12,762 bases of DNA from an uncultured Eubacteriales bacterium (GCA_900546385.1 URCT01000076.1:1-12762), one strand, 5' to 3'; shown: positions 1-6,964, counted from the first letter of the stretch. Translations and numbers: made by a program. The notes: generated by a model from the sequence alone, not told the origin.

Positions 1-2
1 GC

Positions 3-1436
3 CGCTCGTATCCGGTCGGCTTGCGCGTCTTGCGCTTTGAAAAATGTGAGGACGCGCCGGAGGATTCTCTGCCGTACTGCGTTTTTGTAAACGACATTCC
101 GATTCCCATCAAAGGCGTAAACTTCACGCCGCTTGACCATATGTACGGCGCGGTGGAGGATGCGCGCTACGAAACAATGTTAACGCTTGCCGCACAAGAA
201 AACGTGACGCTCATTCGCGTTTGGGGCGGCGGCCTTATCGAAAGCGAGACGTTTTACAATCTGTGTGACCGGCTCGGCATTTTGGTGTGGCAGGATCTGA
301 TCCAGTCGTCGTCGGGTATCGAAAACACTGCTTCAAGCGATGACACGTTCCTTTCGCTTTTGCGCAAGACCTCCGCGGCGGCTATCGCCTCAAAACGGAA
401 CCATCCGAGTCTTGCCATATGGTGCGGCGGCAACGAGTTGATGAAGCTCGAAAAGGTCGTTCCGGTGGATGAGACGCATAAGAATATTGCCATGTTAAAA
501 GAGCTGGTTCAAAGCTTGGACGGCGACCGGCTGTTTCTGCCGTCAACGGCGTCCGGTCCCAACTGTTGGTACGACGGAAGCGGCGTGAAGAATAACCATG
601 ATGTGCATGGCCCATGGAAATACAGCGGCCCGGATTATGGCTATCTGAACGGCCAAGAGTGCTTAATGCTCGGCGAATTCGGCAACGACGGCATGAACAA
701 CATGACGGCCTTAAAGAAGATCCTTGCGCCGGAAAATCTGGTGCGCACCACCATGGAGGAAAACTGCACATGGGCGCACCATGGGCAAATGTGGGATACA
801 TACAACTACCGCGACAAGCCGCTGTTCGGCGATATCGACGATTTGGAGACCTTCGTTTCGGTCAGTCAGTATATGCAGGCCGAGGGACTGCGGTATGCCA
901 TCGAGTGCCAAATGCGCCGCTATCCCAAACCCGCCGGAATCAACATTTGGCAGTTTGACGAGCCGTGGCCGAACGTATCCTGCACCAATTTGGTGGATTA
1001 TTACGGCAACCCGAAGTTTGCCTATTATTTCGTGCGCGATGCCTATAAAACCTTCCATATCTCGATGAAGCATGACCGGTTTGTCTACGATAAAGACGAT
1101 ACCATGCACGCCGAAATTCACGTTCTCGACAGCGGAGAGGGCGCGTGCGGCAGGGCAGAGGTCGGCGTGCGCATTTTGGATGCGGACGGAAAGGAAGTTA
1201 AGACACTGCATACTTCTTTGCAGACGCGGCCTGACAGAACGGTCAAAGCACTTTCCTTTGATTTGCCGGTCAAAGACTTTACCGGTCACTTTACCGTGGA
1301 ATGCACGTTAGAGACCGACGGAAAACACGACAAAAATGTCTATTTGCTATTTGTGAAGGATGAAAAACATCCGCATTGTGCCGTTTTGCCGGTTCTTGCA
1401 TTTATGAAACAGTATTTTGCCGAAGAATCCTTTTAG
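3..1436 (+). CDS. GH2 beta-mannosidase-like glycosidase, C-terminal half (5' truncated by window)
   Basis: The reading frame is open to the left edge, so this is the C-terminal ~477 residues of a protein that in this family is usually 800-900 residues long. It would hydrolyse beta-linked sugars, most likely beta-mannosides, from glycans. Visible family signatures of the GH2 catalytic TIM barrel are: IRVWGGGLIESETFYNLCD followed by LGILVWQDL; HPSLAIWCGGNE, whose Glu (codon 435-437) is the expected acid/base; LMLGEFGNDG, whose Glu (codon 675-677) is the expected nucleophile; and GINIWQFDEPWPNVSC followed by DYYGNPK, typical of beta-mannosidase barrel ends. The last ~115 residues form a beta-rich, Ig-like accessory domain. 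No lipid anchor or C-terminal signal is visible, and any N-terminal signal peptide lies outside the window. The gene ends 19 bases before a strong inverted repeat that can act as its terminator. Exact substrate (beta-mannoside, mannosylglycoprotein or beta-glucuronide-like) cannot be settled from this half. Confidence 0.88.
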   Translation, partial: RSYPVGLRVLRFEKCEDAPEDSLPYCVFVNDIPIPIKGVNFTPLDHMYGAVEDARYETMLTLAAQENVTLIRVWGGGLIESETFYNLCDRLGILVWQDLIQSSSGIENTASSDDTFLSLLRKTSAAAIASKRNHPSLAIWCGGNELMKLEKVVPVDETHKNIAMLKELVQSLDGDRLFLPSTASGPNCWYDGSGVKNNHDVHGPWKYSGPDYGYLNGQECLMLGEFGNDGMNNMTALKKILAPENLVRTTMEENCTWAHHGQMWDTYNYRDKPLFGDIDDLETFVSVSQYMQAEGLRYAIECQMRRYPKPAGINIWQFDEPWPNVSCTNLVDYYGNPKFAYYFVRDAYKTFHISMKHDRFVYDKDDTMHAEIHVLDSGEGACGRAEVGVRILDADGKEVKTLHTSLQTRPDRTVKALSFDLPVKDFTGHFTVECTLETDGKHDKNVYLLFVKDEKHPHCAVLPVLAFMKQYFAEESF

Positions 1437-1448
1437 TTTGTCCAAAGC

Positions 1449-1477
1449 TTGACAAAAAACGGTTTACCTGGTATAAT
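1449..1477 (+). promoter_or_regulatory. Consensus sigma-A promoter for the secreted protein gene
   Basis: TTGACA (1449-1454) and TATAAT (1472-1477) are separated by exactly 17 bases, a perfect match to the vegetative consensus. Transcription would start near 1484, leaving a leader of about 130 bases before the ATG at 1614. The -10 box sits in the loop of a 15-bp inverted repeat, so a dimeric repressor binding that repeat would block the promoter. That regulatory reading is inference. Confidence 0.75.
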
Positions 1478-1503
1478 GATACAGGTAAACCGTTTTGTTT
1501 TTG
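1456..1503. terminator. Perfect 15-bp inverted repeat; bidirectional terminator and/or operator
   Basis: AAAACGGTTTACCTG (1456-1470) and CAGGTAAACCGTTTT (1482-1496) are exact reverse complements around an 11-base loop GTATAATGATA. Read rightwards the stem ends in TTTT-G-TTTTT; read leftwards it ends in TTTTTT. It therefore has the form of a bidirectional Rho-independent terminator directly behind the GH2 stop codon. It also overlaps both spacer and -10 of a consensus promoter. Terminator, operator or both cannot be separated by reading alone. Confidence 0.7.
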
Positions 1504-1598
1504 CAAAAAATGAAAAACGTTGCAGATTTGGCCGTTGATTGCCGCTTCCCGCAAATTTGCGCCGTGCATACACGGTTTTGCCCAAAGTTCACATTTTT

Positions 1599-1605
1599 AA
1601 GGAGG
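1599..1605 (+). promoter_or_regulatory. Ribosome binding site that fixes the start at 1614
   Basis: AAGGAGG lies 8 bases upstream of ATG 1614, and the residues that follow form a clean signal peptide. An in-frame extension back to 1539 has no such site and would put 25 unrelated residues ahead of the signal peptide. Confidence 0.85.
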
Positions 1606-1613
1606 CACTTCCC

Positions 1614-3368
1614 ATGAGGACATTCAAACATCTTTTGACAAAGACAGTCAGCTTGTTTCTTTGTGCAAGTTTACTTGTGAGTGCGACGGTGATTCCGGTT
1701 TTTGCCGCAAAGTCGCGTGTAAACAAACAGGAAACGGTGCGTACCGTCGAAAAAATTGCCAAGGATATTTTAACCTATATCGAAAACGCAGAACGTCCGG
1801 CACTTTTGCCGCAAAATTCGGCACTTGCCGGTTTTGAGGGCTTTTCGAACATCGGAAAGCTTGGTTTTTCGGTCGATCTTGCTTCGTTCGGCGCGAATGC
1901 CAAAGCGGATGTTTCCCTGCATTACGACACGGTCTCCAACCGCTATGCCGCCGACATCACGGCAACGCTCCCGAACCGCGCACCGTTTAACGCAAGCCTG
2001 TATCTCGACACGAAAATGCTTGCCGTGCGCTGCAGCGAGCTTTTCGGCAGCAACACGTATGCCATCGAATGGGATACGCCGGACAATATGCTTGCCAAAT
2101 TTGCTTCTTCCAATTTTGCAAAAGTGCTCGGCGTGACCGATAAAGACATCGAGACCATCAAGCAGTCGGAGGTTTGGCAGAAGTTGGCTTCGCCGGAGCT
2201 TGCGGCGAAAATCTCGGAGCTCCTTACGGCCTACAAGGACTATGCGGCCGGTGCCAAAGAAATCGATAAAGCTATGTTGGCCGGTGCTGCGGTTACCGAA
2301 GATACATATAAGGATACCGAGGTTTACGCGATCAAAGCCAAAGGCAGTTCGCCCGAAGTAACGGCTGCTGTAAAAGCGTATGCGCAGAACTCGGTCGCAT
2401 ATAACAATGCTTTGCAGCTTTTGCTTGGCAACCCCGACCAAATGGTGACAGAGGAGATGATCGGGCAGGTTTCGAGCTTCTTGGAAACGGCTCTTTCCGG
2501 TATGGATATGACCTATTACCTAAAGCGCGACGATATGAGCCTTGCGGGTTTGACGGCTCTGTGCAATTTGGATTTCCGTGAATTGTTTGAAAAGGAACAA
2601 GCGGTGATTGAAGCAACGCTCGACATGGATTGCACGGGCGGCGCTTATGATATCCGAATTGAGTATCTGCTGCCGGACGAGAACGGCGCGAAAGTTCCGA
2701 TGGTCGCGACACTCGGGCTGAAGCCGAGCTATGCGTATAAGCATACGGTTTGGGACGCTTATCTGACCGTAGGTATTCAGGATATCAATATACTCCATAT
2801 CACCGCAGCGTTTGATTATGACGAAGTCGGCAAAGCCTATACGCTTACGTTCCGCGTAGGCTCTCCGTATAACAACACCGCTGATTCCGAGACTGTATAT
2901 CAGTTTGCGGGCGGTTTAGATGTTTCGTCAACCTCGTTTGCCGTTTCGCTTGATTCGCTTTCCGTGCATGAACCGGCAATTGTGCGCCGTATGTCGGAAA
3001 CTGAGTCGATTCTTCTCCGTCCGGCGCGAAACTATGTTCAGCCGATCGGCATTTCGGTAAGCTACACGGCGGCCGAACCGGTCAAAGAGCCGAACGCCTA
3101 CAAGAACATTTTCAACCTTTCCGAAGACGACGTGTATGCGCTCGTCGCGCGTGCGACCTTGAACGCACAAACGTTAGCGGACGATTTCAATAAGGCGGTC
3201 GGCATCGCTTTGTACGATGTCGATGAACCTGCCGATCCGCGCGTCAAAAAGCTGTATGCCATCGATTACGACGATTACGAGGATTATGCCGCATGGTATT
3301 CCGAAGAAGAATTCGCACAGCTGGTTGAGGACTACCAATATTATATCGATAGCAATACGTCGTATTAA
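1614..3368 (+). CDS. Secreted protein of unknown function, 584 residues
   Basis: I do not recognise the family. Residues 1-31 are a classical Sec signal peptide: a basic start (MRTFKHLLTK), a hydrophobic core (VSLFLCASLLVSATVIPV) and a likely cleavage at VFA/A. There is no lipobox, LPxTG or second membrane segment, so the product is probably released or loosely wall-associated. The mature part alternates beta-rich stretches with a helical, Ala/Lys/Glu-rich block (about residues 180-290) containing several KDIE/AKE motifs. The C-terminal ~35 residues are strikingly acidic and tyrosine-rich (YDDYEDYAAWYSEEE and similar). No cysteine-based active site or enzyme signature is evident, and the beta-strand pattern (for example LGFSVDLASFGANAKADVSLHYD) suggests a lipoprotein-LolA/DUF-like beta-sheet fold, but that is a guess. 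It stands alone, with its own promoter at 1449-1477 and a terminator at 3393-3418. Confidence 0.85.
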   Translation: MRTFKHLLTKTVSLFLCASLLVSATVIPVFAAKSRVNKQETVRTVEKIAKDILTYIENAERPALLPQNSALAGFEGFSNIGKLGFSVDLASFGANAKADVSLHYDTVSNRYAADITATLPNRAPFNASLYLDTKMLAVRCSELFGSNTYAIEWDTPDNMLAKFASSNFAKVLGVTDKDIETIKQSEVWQKLASPELAAKISELLTAYKDYAAGAKEIDKAMLAGAAVTEDTYKDTEVYAIKAKGSSPEVTAAVKAYAQNSVAYNNALQLLLGNPDQMVTEEMIGQVSSFLETALSGMDMTYYLKRDDMSLAGLTALCNLDFRELFEKEQAVIEATLDMDCTGGAYDIRIEYLLPDENGAKVPMVATLGLKPSYAYKHTVWDAYLTVGIQDINILHITAAFDYDEVGKAYTLTFRVGSPYNNTADSETVYQFAGGLDVSSTSFAVSLDSLSVHEPAIVRRMSETESILLRPARNYVQPIGISVSYTAAEPVKEPNAYKNIFNLSEDDVYALVARATLNAQTLADDFNKAVGIALYDVDEPADPRVKKLYAIDYDDYEDYAAWYSEEEFAQLVEDYQYYIDSNTSY

Positions 3369-3392
3369 GTTAAGTGCATAGAAAAATGAACG

Positions 3393-3418
3393 AGAGCCGT
3401 CGCGACTGCGACGGCTCT
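3393..3418. terminator. Intergenic hairpin terminator between convergent genes
   Basis: AGAGCCGTCGC (3393-3403) and GCGACGGCTCT (3408-3418) form a perfect 11-bp stem with a 4-base loop. Leftward reading (minus strand) is followed by TTCATTTTTC, a fair U tract. Rightward reading has only scattered Ts. It sits between the converging secreted-protein gene and the hflKC operon, so it probably serves both, better for the minus-strand operon. Confidence 0.8.
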
Positions 3419-3426
3419 TGCTTGCG

Positions 3427-3653
3427 TTATTTAAGAATCTTTTCCAACTGCCCGGCTAAAGCGTCCGCATAGAACGCAAAGCCCTCATCATTCGGATGCA
3501 GATAAGAGTCTTGGTCTCATAATATTCATTCGGCTGCACGTTATTCCGTTCGTTTTCCGAAAAGCGGGAGAAATACAATAGGCCGTCGGCGATTTTGGTG
3601 TAAGACGTGCCGAAGGTAAGCCCTTGCAGCGTTTCAAAGGGGATTTTCTGCAT
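3427..3653 (-). pseudogene. SGNH/GDSL hydrolase remnant: N- and C-termini joined, middle deleted, frameshifted
   Basis: From ATG 3653 the frame reads MQKIPFETLQGLTFGTSYTK followed by a GLLYFSRFSENE stretch, which resembles the N-terminal region of clostridial SGNH/GDSL hydrolases. After about NEYYETK it runs into an unrelated short tail and stops. In the neighbouring frame, beginning near 3510 and ending at the TAA at 3427-3429, the DNA encodes DSYLHPNDEGFAFYADALAG plus QLEKILK. This is the typical C-terminal block of the same family, with the catalytic DxxHPN motif. The remnant is about 75 codons, whereas intact relatives are usually about 350. The GDS nucleophile block and oxyanion residues are absent, so it cannot be an active esterase. 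It starts 2 bases after the acetyltransferase stop codon, with an AAAGGA ribosome site inside that gene's end, so it was once the last gene of the hflKC operon. An assembly error with the same appearance cannot be excluded. Confidence 0.75.
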
Positions 3654-3655
3654 AT

Positions 3656-4324
3656 TTACGCATTCCTTTCGAGAGCCGCATAAAACTGCTCTTTTGTGAC
3701 ATGGTAGACCACAATGTTTTTGAATTCGCCCTTGATGTACATACTGTGGCGGTACACACCCTCCAGCGTCATGCCGCATTTCTGCATGACTCTGCCGGAT
3801 GCGTCGTTGCCCTCCATGTATTTGGCGGTAAAGCCGTCAAGGCCGAACACCTCAAAGCCGAACTGCATGACGCATTTTACCGCTTCGGCGGCAAGGCCTT
3901 GTCCCCAGTATGGTTTCCCGAGCACATACCCGACCTCGGCGGTGTTGGCCGCATAGTCGAACGAGGTATAGCCGCAGGTGCCGATGAATTTTCCGGTTTC
4001 CTTTAAGATGAGTCCCCAGTCGTTGAACGAGCCGTCGGCATATTTTTTCTGCAAAACCCGAATATACCGTTCGGTCTCCTTGGCCGACGCGTGCGGCGAC
4101 CAGGTGAGATATTTGGTAACCTCAGCGTCGCCGGAGTATTCGAACATATCTTCCGCGTATTCCGGAACGATTTTGCAGAGCGTCAAGCGCGCGGTTTCGA
4201 GTGTCGGCGGTGCGGCAAAGGTTTTTGCGACAAGCTCCGGCAGGGAAACGGTTTTTTTAGCGTTTTTTTCGGTTTTTGCCGTTGTGAAAAAGTCAAAAAA
4301 GGACATTTTTTCGTTCGCGCCCAT
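3656..4324 (-). CDS. GNAT N-acetyltransferase, RimJ/RimL type
   Basis: A 222-residue protein expected to transfer an acetyl group from acetyl-CoA to an amine, such as a protein N-terminus or small molecule; the substrate is unknown. The GNAT domain spans about residues 38-215. It opens with LETARLTLCKI, the usual first strand of the Acetyltransf_3 family. It contains the acetyl-CoA pyrophosphate loop in YWGQGLAAEAVK and ends with SGRVMQKCGMTLEGVYR, the typical RimJ/RimL alpha4-beta7 segment. The first ~37 residues are a Phe/Lys/Ala-rich extension not needed for the fold. No good ribosome site precedes ATG 4324; the gene begins 5 bases after the hflC stop, so it is probably translated by coupling. 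A shorter start at ATG 4306 is possible. It is the third gene of the hflK-hflC operon; a functional link to HflKC is not established. Confidence 0.88.
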   Translation of the reverse strand: MGANEKMSFFDFFTTAKTEKNAKKTVSLPELVAKTFAAPPTLETARLTLCKIVPEYAEDMFEYSGDAEVTKYLTWSPHASAKETERYIRVLQKKYADGSFNDWGLILKETGKFIGTCGYTSFDYAANTAEVGYVLGKPYWGQGLAAEAVKCVMQFGFEVFGLDGFTAKYMEGNDASGRVMQKCGMTLEGVYRHSMYIKGEFKNIVVYHVTKEQFYAALERNA

Positions 4325-4329
4325 TCGTC

Positions 4330-5220
4330 TTACGGACGAAGCAAAGCGTCCGCAAGTGCGGAATCCTTTCCGAGAATGATGGTGACATCGTCGCCGTCGA
4401 GAGAGACCTTGACCGCGTCGAGCGCGCGTGTGAAATTGTAAAAATCCTGCTTTTCGGGCGTGTTGTAGGCATCGGCCAAAATGCGCATATATTCGGCTTC
4501 GCCCTCGGCCTTTATCTGCTCGGCGCGTGCCTTGGCATCCGAAATGAGAATGTTTTTCTGCTTGTCGACCTCATTGCGGATCATTTCGGCTTCCTTGTTT
4601 CCGTCGGCGCGGTATTGCTCGGCAATTTTGCTGCGTTCGGAGATCATGCGGCGATAGACGGCCTCTTCATTGTCGCTCGGCAGGTCGAGCTTTTTGATCT
4701 TGATATCGATGATCTCGATGCCGTAATCGTCGGTAGCACCCGTGGCTGCGGCAAGAATGTTGTTGTTGAACAGCTCACGGCTCATATCGTCTTGGTTGAT
4801 GATGTCGTCGCGCAGCGACTTGCCCATTTCGGTCTTTATCGCGCTGTAGGTGAGCATATCGATACGCGTTTCGGCTTCACTCATGCTGCCGAGTGTCTTG
4901 TAAAAGGTGAGCGGATCGGTAATGCGCCATAAAACGTAGTTGTCCACCTGCATGGTCTTGCTGTCGGCCGTTAAGACCTCGCTCGGCTTCATGTCGTATA
5001 ACAGCACCTTTTTCGGAAAACGGCGCACTGAATCGGTGAACGGCAGTTTGAAATGTAAGCCCGGCTCGGATACCGTGTCCACGGTCTTGGCAAAACGGAT
5101 CACGCCGACGTATTCATCCTCGCCGACCGTGTAAAAGCATTCGGACGAAACGAGAAAAGCCGCAAGGATGAGAATGATGACGAGAGCTGTCATTAAGCTC
5201 TTTTTGCTCTTGGTTTTCAT
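4330..5220 (-). CDS. hflC: HflC, SPFH/prohibitin-family membrane protein
   Basis: A 296-residue partner of HflK. In bacteria HflK and HflC form a large cage-like membrane complex that surrounds and modulates the FtsH protease. Residues 9-26 are an N-terminal membrane anchor after a Lys-rich start. The SPFH domain follows: VGVIRFAKTVDTVSEPGLHF and LPFTDSVRRFPKK are the diagnostic band-7 strands, and VDNYVLWRITDPLTFYKT is the HflC-type core. Residues ~190-250 are a long charged coiled coil (ERSKIAEQYRADGNKEAEMI, then KARAEQIKAEGEAE), with the ADAYNTPE..DFYNFTRAL block after it. Length is close to the usual ~300. Its ATG overlaps the hflK stop (ATGA), and GGAGGTGG inside hflK is the ribosome site, so the pair is translationally coupled. 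No oddity is seen. Confidence 0.93.
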   Translation of the reverse strand: MKTKSKKSLMTALVIILILAAFLVSSECFYTVGEDEYVGVIRFAKTVDTVSEPGLHFKLPFTDSVRRFPKKVLLYDMKPSEVLTADSKTMQVDNYVLWRITDPLTFYKTLGSMSEAETRIDMLTYSAIKTEMGKSLRDDIINQDDMSRELFNNNILAAATGATDDYGIEIIDIKIKKLDLPSDNEEAVYRRMISERSKIAEQYRADGNKEAEMIRNEVDKQKNILISDAKARAEQIKAEGEAEYMRILADAYNTPEKQDFYNFTRALDAVKVSLDGDDVTIILGKDSALADALLRP

Positions 5221-6215
5221 TTGCCGACCACCTCCGTGTTAAAACTGTCAATCGGGAGCAATTTCTGCGTGGAGCCGTCCGAGGTGTCAACATAGACCTT
5301 GGCGTTCGGCATGACCTGCTCGATGGCTTCATAAAACATACGCTTGCGCGTGATTTCGGGATTGAGCTTATACTGCTCGTACATGGCGTTGAACATGGCG
5401 ACCTGCATATTCGCTTCGTTGATGCGGTCTTGCTTGAGATATTCCGCATTCTGAATTAACTTGTCGGCCTCGGCCTGCGCCAGCGGCAGCTCACTGTTTT
5501 CATAGGCGCGTGCCACGTTTATCGCGGTGTCCTTATCCTGTTTGGCTGTTTCGACCTCTTTGAAAGCCTCTTGCACTTCAAGCGTCGGCGGTTCGCTGTC
5601 CTGAAGCTTGATATCGGTTAAAGCAAGACCGAGGTCGTAGGCGGTAAGCTCCTCTTGAATGGCCTCTTTGATCTTCGCCTGAATTTCGCCCTTGCCGGTG
5701 GTCAAAATGCTGTCCACGTCGTAGGAGCTGATGACGTTGCGGATATGGCTTTGTGCAAGGCTTTTCAATATCTCGCGCGGATCGGCGGAGTTGTACAGAT
5801 ACTTGACCGGGTCGGAAATTTTGTATTCCACGAAAAAGTCGCAGTTGACGATGTTGTAGTCGCCGCTGATCATCTTGCTTTCGCTGTCAATGGTTTCCGT
5901 GCTGTCATTGGTGTTGCCGGTGCGGAAGCCGATCTCGATTTTCTGCAATTCGTTGACGTTGACATAGGTGGCCTGTTGGATGCCGAACGGGATCTTGATG
6001 TGAATGCCGGGATCGACGACCGCCGTTACCTTGCCGAACGTGGTGACCACCGCTTGGCCTTTGTCGCCGACGGTGTACAGAGAGGTGAGAACCAATGCCG
6101 CAAGCAAAACAATGCCGACGCCCGGCAAAAAGAACCGCTTGATGCCCTTGGCAAGCTTTTCGCCGTTCTTTTTGCTTTCTTCGCCCGCGTTTTTCCACCA
6201 TTCGCTGTTATTCAT
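5217..6215 (-). CDS. hflK: HflK, SPFH/prohibitin-family membrane protein
   Basis: A 332-residue SPFH protein and first gene of the operon; it partners HflC in the FtsH-regulating complex. A short charged N-terminus (MNNSEWWKNAGEESKKNGEK) precedes one membrane segment at about residues 29-47 (LPGVGIVLLAALVLTSLYTV). The SPFH domain begins at GDKGQAVVTTFGKVTAVVDP with GIHIKIPF, then NCDFFVEYKISDPVKYLY and LAQSHIRNVISSYDVDSILT, all typical of HflK. Coiled-coil residues ~220-265 contain EVETAKQDKDTAINVARAYE and a QAEADKLIQNAE segment. The family's usual Gly-rich N-terminal cytoplasmic tail is minimal here, which is normal for Gram-positive versions. AAAGGCGG (6227-6234) lies 11 bases before the ATG. 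The operon promoter is not clear. Confidence 0.93.
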   Translation of the reverse strand: MNNSEWWKNAGEESKKNGEKLAKGIKRFFLPGVGIVLLAALVLTSLYTVGDKGQAVVTTFGKVTAVVDPGIHIKIPFGIQQATYVNVNELQKIEIGFRTGNTNDSTETIDSESKMISGDYNIVNCDFFVEYKISDPVKYLYNSADPREILKSLAQSHIRNVISSYDVDSILTTGKGEIQAKIKEAIQEELTAYDLGLALTDIKLQDSEPPTLEVQEAFKEVETAKQDKDTAINVARAYENSELPLAQAEADKLIQNAEYLKQDRINEANMQVAMFNAMYEQYKLNPEITRKRMFYEAIEQVMPNAKVYVDTSDGSTQKLLPIDSFNTEVVGK

Positions 6216-6351
6216 ATTGTGAAACGCCGCCTTTCATGATTTGGAAAATATTCGGGAAAATGCCATTTACAAGAAGTATACGCCGCTTCCGTGAAGATAT
6301 ACGAAATACAGTTGTAACAAAGTGTTAATATTGAAGCGTCCGGACAAAAAA

Positions 6352-6377
6352 GCGGTCAAGCACAATCGCTTGACCGC
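6352..6377 (-). terminator. Rho-independent terminator of the 6384-6776 gene
   Basis: GCGGTCAAGC (6352-6361) and GCTTGACCGC (6368-6377) form a perfect 10-bp stem with a 6-base loop. On the minus strand the stem is followed by six U residues and GUCC (plus-strand ACAAAAAA at 6344-6351). It starts 7 bases beyond the stop codon of the minus-strand gene and insulates it from the hflK operon. Confidence 0.9.
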
Positions 6378-6383
6378 CGATAA

Positions 6384-6776
6384 TTATTTTCCGAATGCCG
6401 CCTGCGTCTGAACGGGACTGGAACGCCCTTCCAAATTGGCGCCTCTGCGCTCCAACGCCGCGCGTGAAATTTCGATGTCCTCGGCCGCTTCCATTTCGTT
6501 GAAACAGCCGACCGTCACCATATCGCAGTCGCGGATGGTGTGTTCGGCATTTTTGCGGCCTTCGGCACTGTCGGTTACGTCGATACCGGCGTTCAAGAAG
6601 GTTTCGAGCATGGGGCAGAGCGTTTCGGCACTGTGATGGTGGTTCTTTATCATGCAGTCGGCAGCCTTTCCGGTATGGCTCCAGCCGGCCATCCAGTTGG
6701 TGCCGATGATAAAGCGCGAAACCGACAGACCTCCGACGGTGGTTCGCGGGAATGCCTTTTGGATTGCTTCGGACAT
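6384..6776 (-). CDS. Short protein, probably an internally deleted TIM-barrel / aldo-keto-reductase-like protein
   Basis: A 130-residue frame. Residues 9-66 (FPRTTVGGLSVSRFIIGTNW, then MAGWSHTGKAADCMIK, then LETFLNAGID) resemble the first beta-alpha units of a roughly 280-300 residue clostridial TIM-barrel family distantly like aldo/keto reductases. Residues ~68-130 (RDCDMVTVGCFNEMEAAEDI, then EISRAALERRGANLEGRSSP) resemble the last part of a longer protein. A barrel cannot fold from 130 residues, so I infer an in-frame loss of roughly half the protein near 6560-6585; function is then doubtful. The family is recalled, not verified. ATG 6776 is chosen because AGGAAG (6785-6790) lies 8 bases ahead; an upstream GTG at 6785 would overlap that site. 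It has its own terminator and a modest promoter. Confidence 0.6.
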   Translation of the reverse strand: MSEAIQKAFPRTTVGGLSVSRFIIGTNWMAGWSHTGKAADCMIKNHHHSAETLCPMLETFLNAGIDVTDSAEGRKNAEHTIRDCDMVTVGCFNEMEAAEDIEISRAALERRGANLEGRSSPVQTQAAFGK

Positions 6777-6784
6777 TGGTAACA

Positions 6785-6790
6785 CTTCCT
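6785..6790 (-). promoter_or_regulatory. Ribosome binding site fixing the start at 6776
   Basis: AAAAGGAAG on the minus strand ends 8 bases before ATG 6776. The alternative GTG at 6785 overlaps this site and cannot use it. Confidence 0.7.
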
Positions 6791-6810
6791 TTTGAGAATG
6801 AATTGGTTGT

Positions 6811-6840
6811 TTTATACAGTACAGCGTTAGAAAATTGAAT
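6811..6840 (-). promoter_or_regulatory. Possible promoter of the 6384-6776 gene
   Basis: On the minus strand TATAAA (plus 6811-6816) is preceded 17 bases upstream by TTCAAT, which matches only about half of TTGACA. It lies ~20 bases ahead of the ribosome site. This is a modest candidate; the flanking AT-rich stretch to 6880 offers no better one. Confidence 0.4.
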
Positions 6841-6921
6841 GAACATTGTGCATTTTGAAAAAATAATTATGAATTACTTTGTGCATGTTCCGTGCGGACG
6901 ACAAAATGCGCCATCTTTTTG

Positions 6922-6938
6922 CAAACATTAAATGTTTG
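6922..6938. promoter_or_regulatory. 17-bp palindrome, candidate operator
   Basis: CAAACATT (6922-6929) and AATGTTTG (6931-6938) are perfect inverted arms around one base. The site lies in the 238-base divergent gap between the minus-strand short gene and the plus-strand carboxypeptidase gene. It is centred 35 bases before the TATAAT at 6965, where a regulator could act on the carboxypeptidase promoter. The regulator is unknown. The rest of the gap is AT-rich with no further structure that I can see. Confidence 0.4.
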
Positions 6939-6964
6939 TTCATATCTTTCGGCGGCGAATGTTG

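Noticed and set aside
711..1289. Long open frames antisense to real genes (711-1289, 8508-9206 and 11038-11748 on the minus strand, and 5655-6239 on the plus strand).
   Set aside because: They mirror GC-biased codon positions of the genes on the opposite strand, have no ribosome sites, and encode low-complexity Arg/His/Gly-rich sequence without family motifs.
1539..1613. Upstream start at 1539 for the secreted protein.
   Set aside because: It has no ribosome site there, and the 25 added residues would bury the signal peptide. AAGGAGG points to 1614.
3654..3779. Longer N-terminal extension of the SGNH remnant up to 3779 on the minus strand.
   Set aside because: It overlaps the end of the acetyltransferase in another frame. 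The family-like sequence begins at ATG 3653, which has a ribosome site.
6216..6345. Promoter for the hflK operon (for example TTGTAA-N16-TATTTT, or TATACT at 6275-6280 on the minus strand).
   Set aside because: Several weak candidates compete and none has both boxes at good match and spacing. The promoter must be in this gap, but I cannot choose.
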